This document shows positions 53,081 through 61,074 of a stretch of 61,074 nucleotides of DNA, one piece after another. Every line of letters starts with the position of its first letter. The first letter of the stretch is position 1. The notes below the pieces were generated by a model. That model worked only from the letters and a program-made list of their open reading frames with translations, did no database searches and was not told the DNA's origin. Made by a program: the position numbers and the translations under genes. Source of the stretch: Nemertoderma westbladi (Eukaryota > Xenacoelomorpha > Nemertodermatida > Nemertodermatidae); NCBI GenBank assembly GCA_032718475.1, contig JAUCBJ010009011.1, positions 1 to 61,074 on the forward strand, given 5' to 3'.

Positions 53081-53084
53081 AATA

Positions 53085-53345
53085 ATGAATTAAATGCACT
53101 TTACGGATATTATCGATTAGCGTAAGACTGCCATAATTTAATATTGCAGATACTAATGTATTACTGAAAGACGCCTCAAGGTAAAATAATGAATGTAAGG
53201 ATAACCTATGTTTATGCACAATTGATCTGATGTTTAAGTTTACAAGCATTTCACTAGCACTATCATACCTAGTACAACCAACAAATTTTCGTACTACATT
53301 ATTAAAATAGCCACCTTCAAACGAAACTTCAAACTTCAAATAAGA
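53085..53345 (-). mobile_element. LINE 3' end fragment (minus strand)
   Basis: Encodes VRKFVGCTRYDSASEMLVNL and a helical tail (SLFYLEASFSNTLVSAIL), the 'R...G..R..S...M' terminal region of L2/CR1-like reverse transcriptases after the catalytic core. No upstream RT is attached. Confidence 0.5.
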
Positions 53346-53883
53346 AAACCAATTAAAAACATGAGACCCCCCTCCCAAAGATCCCATTTCTATGACATTT
53401 ATACACATTTTACATTTTATTGTATATCTACTTTAATGATATTGTCTCCTCAGGCAAGCCACAAGGCAAACTTTGTTGAAGCAACATTAGCAGCCAGACC
53501 AGATAGAATTCACATTATCCCAGCCCATGCTTGTCCAAAGAAAAATAAGAAAGTAAGAGAGGTAGGTGAGGTGGTACCCCTAGTATTAGATACCTGCCTT
53601 ATTACCAATATTGCCCCAGCCCTATTTCTCCTCCCATGATAAGGCTTCATATCATCACGTTCTTAGAAAGCCAGCCTTACCGCTAATGGCACTAGTAGTA
53701 GTTGATAAATATTGAATTGCAACACAGCAGGAGGGCTCCCACTTTCTCCACTACCATTGTGTGCCATGTAGAGTACTACAGCTGGGAAAGGCCTTGGTTA
53801 TGGTTTCATCTGAGGTTGAGCCATACAGAGTTCAATATACCAATGAAATATAGGTATGTAGGCCTACTGTAATGTAATATAAA

Positions 53884-56757
53884 GATAAGGTAGCCAGGAC
53901 TCTGGCCATCATGTTGTCTGATTGGACAGCTGGTATAAAAGTCACTGGAGGATATCCACTTGTAAAGGTCAAAAAGGCCATAGAAACATGCACTGCTCAT
54001 GGAATCACCAACTATCACCAAACTTCAATGTCTATGCTTGAAGGGTTTACAAGAACCAGAGAAGACACAACTGCAAGTGTGAGCAACCAGCTAAGCCTCC
54101 AACGAAAGGAGCAAATATTAAAGAACAGAAATATGTTGAGACCAATAATAAGAACCATTATATTCTGTGGGAGAAATAATCTACCATAACTTGGTCATAG
54201 GTCTACTTCGATTTAGAATAGATGCTGGAGACAAGGAACTTCGCAATTTGGCAGATTCTGAAGCTAACAACGCCACTTTTATTTCAAAAACAACTCAGAA
54301 CGAACTAATAGAGGTGATAAAGGAACAGCTTCAAGGAAAGATTGTGGAACGCATTAAGGCAGCAGTATTTTTTACAGTATTGGCGGATGAAACTTCTGAT
54401 TCTTCAAGAAAGGAACAAGTTACAATTATTATCAGGTAAGGACTAAGGGGAGATATTATGTTCAAGAGATACTGTAGATGGCAATTGTAGAGAGACATGT
54501 TGTAGTAACCACTCCATTTATTGTAGGTGTTAGGAATTTATGCTTTTACTAATGCTCACTTTGTAGAGCCCTGGACTAGAAATTCGAGATTCGATCCCAC
54601 ATTGAGATGTATTGCTTTTTGAAGAAAATTTTTGTTTTTCTAAAATACATTAACATTAATTACATAAATTTTTCATAGTAATCTAAATTTGTATAAAATT
54701 AGCATATAGGTTGATATCCCATTCTACTACAATCTTTAGTTTGTTTAAGATATTTATGTTAGGATTGTGTTAATATTTGTATTTCATTTATTGAATAAAA
54801 ATTAATTACAATGGTGAATTAATTTTTCTTAATAATAATTAATTATGCTAATCTGAACTGTTCTGCCAAAATTACTAATGAAGGTGTTTGTTAAATAGAA
54901 CCTAGTAAGTAAATAATAGTACAGTACTAAGCCAGTCAAGGAGAAGATAGACACCATTGGGCGTTTTCACCGTTGTGTACAACTTACTAATATTGTGAAT
55001 ATTTATTTAATTAAGATAATTAATTTATAATTAATTTGAATAATAGAACCGTCGACAAAGATGGATATGTATACGATGATTTCTTTGGGTTTGCACATGC
55101 TACAGATCTCACTGGCCAGGGATTGGCAAACCTGATTACAGACTATATATATGAACTTGCATTGTCATTAGATTTCTGTCGTGGACAAGGCTATGATGGG
55201 GCATCTTCAATGATGGGGAAATTCAATGGCTGTGCTGCTATAATTTCTAAGAAACAGCCACTAGCCATACCATCCATTGCTTCAATCAATGACTTAATCT
55301 CGTTATTCAAAGTCATGCGAGCTACCTGAAATTAGGAACTGCTTTGGAATTGTAAACAAAGTAGCTGATTTTGTACTTTCTTTACCGAAGCGTATTCAGT
55401 TGCTTGACGAGATTTTGCACAATAATGTTCCCGATTCTGCATGGAAACGGCGGCTTCGGCTTCTTTGTCCTACTCGATGGGTCGATCGTGATTTTTCAGG
55501 AATTACTGCCATATGTTGCCGAATTACTGGAAGATATATCTGAAGGTACAGATCGAAAGTCAGCAGCGGATGCAGCGACATTATTAACAGCTATTCAAAC
55601 GCCATCATCCTTGGTCTCACTATCAGTGGCAGAAAACTTTTCAATACTTTCTTACACTGTGACTGCTGGTGAAAATCTACAGAAGGTAAATCAACATCTT
55701 GGTCAGGCTTATAGGGAAATATCTAAGATCCATCATACGCTTACTACCAACAGAACCAATGCTGTAACAGCATTTCAGCGACTATTTAACAAGACTCAAG
55801 AATTAGCTGAAACTATTGGACCTCAGACATTACACCCACCTAGAACTGTTCGACGCCAAACTAAGAGGCCCAATGCCCCATCTGAGTCTTCTGAAGAGCA
55901 TTTCCGATGGAATATATATTTGCCATTTTTGGACCATGTTATTGGTGAGTCCACAGGTTGATTTTTGTTGTGTCAATTTCAAATATAGAGTCAATGGCGC
56001 GAAATGACCACAAACACAAAATAAATGTTAGTGGGTTTTAAAAATTGGTTTAATTTAATTAAAAACATTAATGCACTTGCGGTCAATTCAGATAGGGGGG
56101 TAAACTGGACGCAATAAAAATTCATCCTTCTCCAGAGGAAATTCGACGCAAATAACAGATGATTACACCCAAAAATAAAAATGTAACCTGTTCTATTGTG
56201 TTTAGTTTATTGTTTTGATTAAAATAACGTGCCACTGTGACCTGCTCCTTTCCCTATATTGAGAATTTAACATTGAGGCGGGATATTAATTCGCCAAGGC
56301 GGATTTTGCGTCCAGTTTCCCCCCTCCCCCTGTCTCGGTCAATTTGCGCTGAAGATCACTATTTTCGCTTGCGGTCAAAGTCCACCACTATCTGCAAATA
56401 TAATAGAAATACAGAGAAATATATATGTGGATTAAGTGCAGTAATAAATAAATATTAATAAGCCTAATTAATTTTGTCAATTTAATTTGCAGGTGAGCTA
56501 CATGATCGATTCGAGTCGAGACCTCCCCCTCAACTTGGACTCCAAGAACTCATTCCCAGATTCCGCACCACAGACTCATTAGAGACGGTTTTGGCAGCTT
56601 CCCAGTTATATAGTGAAGATATTAATAAACCAGACTCCGTAGTCAGAGCCGAAGTCGAGGGATGGTTTTTAGAAACTAGAGATGACAGCTCTCTTCACTA
56701 CTGGGTTCAACGTGCCAACAGCAGATTCTATCCAACAGTTTTTCCATCCAATTCTAT
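53884..56757 (+). pseudogene. hAT-type (DUF4371/ZMYM-like) transposase gene with two introns
   Basis: N-terminal piece 53911-54189 has CTAHGITNYHQTSMSML and IIRTIIFCGRNNLP. After a stop and frame shift, exon 1 has LADSEANNATFISKTTQNEL and VLADETSDSSRKEQVTI (catalytic Asp in 'ADE'), as in DUF4371. Intron 1, 54436-55046 (GTAAGG..ATAG), joins in frame to DGYVYDDFFGF and FCRGQGYDGASSMMG (second Asp). Frame-shifted pieces follow with LLCPTRWVDR and TLLTAIQTPSSLVSL. Intron 2, 55945-56492 (GTGAGT..TTTGCAG), joins VIG to ELHDRFESRPPP. The gene ends at about 56757 in FYPTVFPS, before the hAT dimerisation domain, where LINE-derived palindromic DNA begins. Stops and frameshifts make it a pseudogene. Confidence 0.7.
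56089..56335. mobile_element. MITE with G-rich TIRs and 9-bp TSD, inside the hAT intron
   Basis: Ends AGATAGGGGGGTAAACTGG and (complement) AGACAGGGGG..GAAACTGG, with GACGCAA shared on both sides. Direct repeats CGGTCAATT at 56080-56088 and 56336-56344 give a 9-bp duplication, Mutator-like in length. About 247 bp, non-coding. An inverted copy lies at 60840-61074 and a partial copy at 30404-30530. Confidence 0.75.
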
Positions 56758-56758
56758 C

Positions 56759-56903
56759 CAATATACAGAGATTATCGCCTGTCCCAGTAGGTGATATACG
56801 GTTATAAAACCTTCAGCAAATAAATCATGTATAACGATTTATTTGCTTCAGGTTTTATAACCGTATATCACCTTCTGGGACAGACGATAATCTCTGTATA
56901 TTG
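56759..56903. repeat. 145-bp palindrome at a LINE boundary
   Basis: Two ~68-bp arms (56759-56826 and 56836-56903), about 93% identical, fold around ATGTATAAC. Both arms carry the same LINE coding words (IQYTEII(A/V)CP). One end of the RTE-like LINE has thus been duplicated in inverted orientation at its junction with the hAT pseudogene. Confidence 0.85.
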
Positions 56904-57618
56904 AATCGGTGATTGGTCTTCATCCATTGACTGAAGTGCTTCAAAGCGGTTTTGAACTTCTACTGTTTAAGCATCCTTTATAGCACTGTCAGTTCTGAGT
57001 TTCTCCCAGTCATAGTTGATCTGCTTGCTTGTCCTGGGTTTGCTGGCTCTCAAACTGAGTCTGATCTCTGCAGTCACAATTCTGTGGTCCGAACCAATTA
57101 GGTCGAACGAGCTGTATGCCTCGCAGTTGATCATGCTGTTTCTCCACTTTTTGTTTATAAGGATGTAATCCAGTTGTGCTTTGGTTCCATTAGGGTATTG
57201 AAAGGTCCATAGCTTCCCCTTACTCTTTTCGAATGTGTTGTTTGTTGGTATCAATTCACATTCTTCCATTAGGTCTAAAAGTAAGTACCCATTTCTGTTA
57301 GAACTGGTGTTATAGGTGTAACCCTTGATGTCTTCTGGGCCAATTTGGGCATTCAGGTCACCAGCAATGACTTTAACATTGTGTTTCGGAATGTCCTTTA
57401 TAAGTCCAGTCAGTTCTTCATAAAACTTGACTGCTTGTTCTGGCTCTGAAGCATTGGTTGGACTGTAGCAACATATAACTGTTGCCTTGGGATTCCCATC
57501 AAATGTTGCGATCATAACCCTGGAATTTATAGATTCGATGTTGTTTAGTGTCTTAAGTGCAAATGGGCTTAGCAGAACTCCTACTCCACCAATTGATGCA
57601 TTGATTGCACCTCTGTGA
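56830..57618 (-). pseudogene. RTE-like LINE endonuclease fragment
   Basis: Minus strand: IGGVGVLLSPFALKTLNN, VICCYSPTNASEPEQ, IAGDLNAQIG (catalytic Asp and Asn), LDYILINKKWRNSM and GSDHRIVTAEIRLSL (catalytic Asp and His). Then INYDWEKLRTD and, past one TAA, EVQNRFEALQS, the linker before RT. This is the RTE-type apurinic endonuclease, often misnamed craniofacial development protein 2 in automatic annotation. N-terminus and all of RT are missing. Endonuclease residues look intact, but the piece cannot act alone. Confidence 0.8.
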
Positions 57619-57921
57619 GACTATTTTATTCTATTTAATAAATACTGTACACCATATTCTGGAACATTTTGTTTATCCAATACGTAGATGCAATAACTAT
57701 TTAATCATACTATTATGTGCTATTCATACATTAACAAAATGTTCCAGAATATGGTGTATTTATTAAATAGAATCTCCACCGGATTCATCAACTCTACTTC
57801 AGTATATCTAAGTGACGGTGCTTTTTATTTAATTTATTATTTATTCACTTTATCATGTTTTATTGTGCCACTCCCAGTCCCATGGCTTAATTAACTTTAA
57901 AAATTAAATAGAATAAAATAG
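57619..57921. mobile_element. Nested inverted-repeat element
   Basis: Outer ends CTATTTTATTCTATTTAAT (57621) and its complement ending at about 57919 form ~19-bp TIRs. Inside, 57630-57676 and 57727-57773 form a second inverted pair (for example CACCATATTCTGGAACATTT), differing mainly by a 5-bp TGTAC insertion. No coding. It truncates the RTE-like fragment. Confidence 0.7.
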
Positions 57922-58736
57922 CCTCGTAGAGTTGCAACACTATACAACATTATTGAACGCCATAATTATTGAACATTATTGAATATCTCGGCCATTTTTC
58001 AACGAAATTCTACATATTTGGAATCCTTTTCTCCAGCTTTCCTTCACTAGGGAGAGTGAGGGATACTTGACTTTAGGGGAGACTTGATTTTTTTGAATAA
58101 CTCAAAAACTATTGTAAATTATTTGACAATAACACATAATAATAATGTTTAAAATACATGTAGGCTACTGTACAACAGTACACTCGCGCAACAATGTTGT
58201 ATTACCTTTTGGTTATTTTTTATTTTATCCTATAAACGTTTTCTGGGTTCAAATGTAAATTTTTTCCCTTTACAACCAATGTTACTAACTATAAGCAGAT
58301 AAGGTTGAAGAATAACTGCGGTGTATGGTGTAACTGGTGCAATATCGACCTTTTTTTAAATGCTTGTACCGGTACTCTAATAGTTGAAAGCAAAAATAAA
58401 AATTCTGACTCACCCACGATCCACCCAGGAGTTGCGTGTTTCTACATACCTCTATTTCAAGTTTCATGCAATCTCACTAACATTTGGAGGCTTTTCTCCT
58501 TATGAATTTAAACAGGTGTTGGACCAAGGAATTTGAACCATCTTTATAATTGAAAAACTTTGCGAAGGAAGCTGTACATTTTGAAGCCTTTGCAACAACT
58601 ATAAACTGAATCGAAACTTCGCGGTAAAAAGTTGAAGTAATTATATTGTGTCCTATCAATACTTTTACAGTATTATTATGATTAATCGTGCCATTATATT
58701 TGTTTCTTTGAAACTTTATAAAAGCCTTTTTCTAGA

Positions 58737-58768
<32 letters not shown>

Positions 58769-58960
58769 TGGTCAAAATTAGAGGTGATTTATCATTTATG
58801 AATGGGCCCTTATTTTGGGATTTCCCGGGCCCCTACTGGGTCCCACCACGCCACTGATCAATGTTGGAATGGCAGCAGTACAATAGTCTTAGTTTGTCGA
58901 ATACGATTTGCTGGATAAAACAGCAATCTATCAATCTATCTATCAATCTATCTATCATCC
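57922..58960. other. Intergenic with a T10-G17 tract
   Basis: AT-rich DNA without a recognised gene. 58742-58751 is T10 and 58752-58768 is G17. Confidence 0.5.
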
Positions 58961-58965
58961 CAACT

Positions 58966-60445
58966 TTCAATACCAAGCGCCAACGTGTTTTTTTAGACCT
59001 TGCCAACTCTAATGCAACCGTACATGACCGTAGGGCTTGTTCTGTACAAGTTAACGTGGATACTCTCTACAGTCTGTTTAAAACTAAGGATATGTTGGTA
59101 GCCGCCAGTCGATCATATATATGTGTCAGTATATTACAAATGCGATCACTGATGCAGCAGTGTTGCCGAAACGACGAAAGTCTAAAGCCTGGTTCGATAA
59201 AGATTGCTATGAAGCCAAAAAACTTTAGAGTTCAGCTTCAAGCAATTTCAGGAAACCGAAAACGTCTCACTGCCACAAAAAGGGTCTACAAACAGATGCT
59301 GTTGAAGAAGAAAAGGGAGTATGAGATCCGCAAGGAAATGAAGTTAATAGATAAAAGTTGGACAAATCAGAATTCTGGAACATTTTAAAGTCAAAACCTC
59401 AATCTAAGCCTGTCTCACAACAGGTTCCCAAAGAAGCATGGTCTGGACAATTTACAAAATTACTGTCTGCAAAACCGGACCCCCATGTCCAAGTGTTCCA
59501 GAACAGCCATGTGAAACCCTGGACTCTGAAATTCGTCAATGTGAAATTACAGATGCTGTTGCAAATTCGAAAAATAAGAAAGCCACAGGCCCAGATGGAA
59601 TCAGTAATGAAATCATAAAGATTGGTTTTGGCCTTCTATTACCGTATATGTTCGCTCTGTTTTCACTGTGCTTCTCATCGGCTGCAATCCCGATAGTGTG
59701 GTTGACGGCTTATCTGATACCACTGTAAAAAGGAAAGGGTCCGAAGGGCTCACCCAACTGTTACCGTAGCATCGCATTGCTAACCTGTTTATTAAAGTGT
59801 TATACACCTCTATATTGGCAACGAGACAACACGTACACCTGGGCCGATTCATATCATATTCTCCCGCCAGAACAATTCGGCTTCCGGTAAAAGATGTCTA
59901 CTATAATGGCAGTCAGACTACTCCGAGAATATATAACCAAAGCGCTAATACCACTAGAGAGAGGGTAACCTCTACTGTGTGTTCGTAGATTTCACCAAAG
60001 CATTCGATACCGTTGACCGTGGAAAGTTGTGCAATAAGTTATCAATATTAGGGGTAAGCCGTAAGTTTCTTGCTGTCAATTTTGTACGGATCTGTATAGG
60101 CGATTTTCTACTCGATCCCATTAAGCAGACAGTCGGGGTGTTGCAAGGTGATAAATTGTCACCCTTACTTTTTAGTTTATTTATTTCCGACCTGTCGTCT
60201 ATTTTATTAATTGCCTCAAGTTTGTGCATAATGTTTGCCGATGATCTAGTGATAATTTGAAAATCCACTGCTGATATCCAACGAAGTTTAAATAGGTTAC
60301 ACAAATATTGTGTTGACAATAATTTAACGGTAAATATAAGTAAGACTAAGGCAGTAAAATTTCGTAGAAGTGATAGACTCTCGCGGTTCAGTTATAACGG
60401 TGTGCAGTTGGAATTCCAAAATAACATACTTAACATAACATATTG
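58966..60445 (+). pseudogene. Third LINE: linker and reverse transcriptase fragment
   Basis: A basic linker (TATKRVYKQMLLKKKREYEI in one frame) precedes RT motifs spread over several frames: NKKATGPDGISNEIIK, YMFALFSLCFSSAAIP, WLTAYLIPL, FVDFTKAFDTVDRGKL, VGVLQGDKLSPLLFSLF and the catalytic FADDLVII at about 60234-60257. A further frame reads HKYCVDNNLTVNISKTK, then the match fades near 60445. Stops and frameshifts throughout. The endonuclease is missing. A different family from the LINEs at 12.8 and 17.2 kb. Confidence 0.75.
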
Positions 60446-60839
60446 ACAATACAGTACAATACTAAAAACCAGAAATCAATATCTCTATTTTTTAAATTGA
60501 TAATTTTCCACCTTATCGTGGAATAGCCCCATAGATATTGTATAGGCATACCGCTGTTGCACTTGTAGCATCAATTTTATTTTTTTTATTTGTTGTTGTT
60601 TTAGTTCCTTAATTTGGTTCCTACTATGTAAATACACCGAGGTCAAATTTTCCCGACTCAGTCCACATTTGGAACTTTAAATTTATAATACTACCCCTGT
60701 CCAGGCCCACGTTGCGTTGATGGCACACCTATGATTAAATTAATGTACTTAAATTCCCACACATTGGAACCGCAATGATGTACTGTACGTACCGTACATG
60801 GACCCTGTTTTAGTACTGTAGAACACTGTTATAGAAGGG
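60446..60839. other. Intergenic, nothing recognised
   Basis: AT-rich DNA with GTACGTACCGTAC words near 60785. No gene seen. Confidence 0.4.
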
Positions 60840-61074
60840 AGACAGGGGGGGGGGGGGGGGGGGGGGCCACTGGACGCAAAACCGCCTTGCCGAATTAATA
60901 TCCCGCCTCAATGTTAACTTCTCAATTAAGGGAAAGGAGCAGGTTACAGTGGCACGTTATTTATCAAAACAAAAACTAAACACAATAGAACAGGTTACTG
61001 TTTTATTTTCGAGAGTAATCAGCTGTTATTTGCGTCCAATTTCACCTGGAGGGGGTGAATTTGTATTGGGTCCA
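60840..61074 (-). mobile_element. Second copy of the G-rich-ended MITE, running off the window
   Basis: Inverted relative to 56089-56335. Shares GCGGGATATTAATTCG.., GGAAAGGAGCAGGTTACAG and GTTATTTGCGTCCAATTTC. Its left TIR holds a 22-G run (60845-60866) where the first copy has six. The right TIR is cut by the end of the window. Confidence 0.8.

Noticed and set aside
54556-54625. Third SINE head with a GATTCGATCCC B box
   Set aside because: The B box is good but the A box and shared GAATTCACAT are missing; it lies in the hAT intron and could be chance.
56967-57515. Craniofacial development protein 2 gene
   Set aside because: That name is commonly given automatically to RTE-type LINE endonucleases; the motifs and linker are those of a LINE.

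Overview
The window is animal genomic DNA, almost certainly from a marine invertebrate. It has spliced genes with GT-AG introns, BEL/Pao and Ty3/gypsy retrotransposons, several APE-type LINEs, pogo- and hAT-type DNA transposons, and many short inverted-repeat elements. The AT-rich background has frequent GTACCGGTAC-like and TAGGCCTAC words, which I associate with echinoderm or hemichordate genomes, but no marker here fixes the taxon. There are no bacterial genes, rRNAs or CRISPR arrays.

Layout. 1-3.1 kb holds a LINE 3' end and a ~62-bp minisatellite. 3.1-4.4 kb is the only clear intact cellular gene, a single-exon ESCRT-III regulator IST1. 4.4-11 kb has SINE heads, an hAT-like MITE with an 8-bp target duplication, and a decayed minus-strand pogo-type transposase. 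11.2-16.2 kb has a frameshifted DUF4806-like gene with one recognisable intron, followed by a LINE. 16.2-22.4 kb has a MITE, a second LINE, a HECT/G2E3-like remnant and a remnant of an integrase-type transposase. 22.4-31.5 kb is one pogo/Tigger-like transposon (matching TIRs, TA duplication) encoding a transposase with a PHD-like C-terminus. It is split by a nearly intact 4.7-kb Ty3/gypsy element with identical 146-bp LTRs and a 5-bp TSD. 33.3-47.6 kb is a 14.3-kb BEL/Pao element with LTRs identical by eye (538 bp) and TSD CGGAT, inserted in a tandem repeat array. Fragments of one transposase-like family lie on both sides of that array. 50-61 kb has a PHD-finger ORF, an hAT-type pseudogene with two spliceable introns, LINE pieces, palindromes and two inverted copies of a G-rich-ended MITE.

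The most unusual object is the BEL/Pao element. Beyond the usual gag, protease, reverse transcriptase, RNase H and integrase, it carries an array of about 23 GGTAC-GTA-GTACC hairpin units and then a separate 844-codon ORF where an env gene might sit. That ORF has no signal peptide or membrane segment. It has a region resembling a DEDD 3'-5' exonuclease (RNase D/WRN type), a charged coiled coil, three perfect CCHC zinc knuckles and a basic tail. A retroelement pairing its RT with a predicted nucleic-acid exonuclease is the best candidate here for a previously undescribed system. The assignment is by eye and needs structural confirmation.
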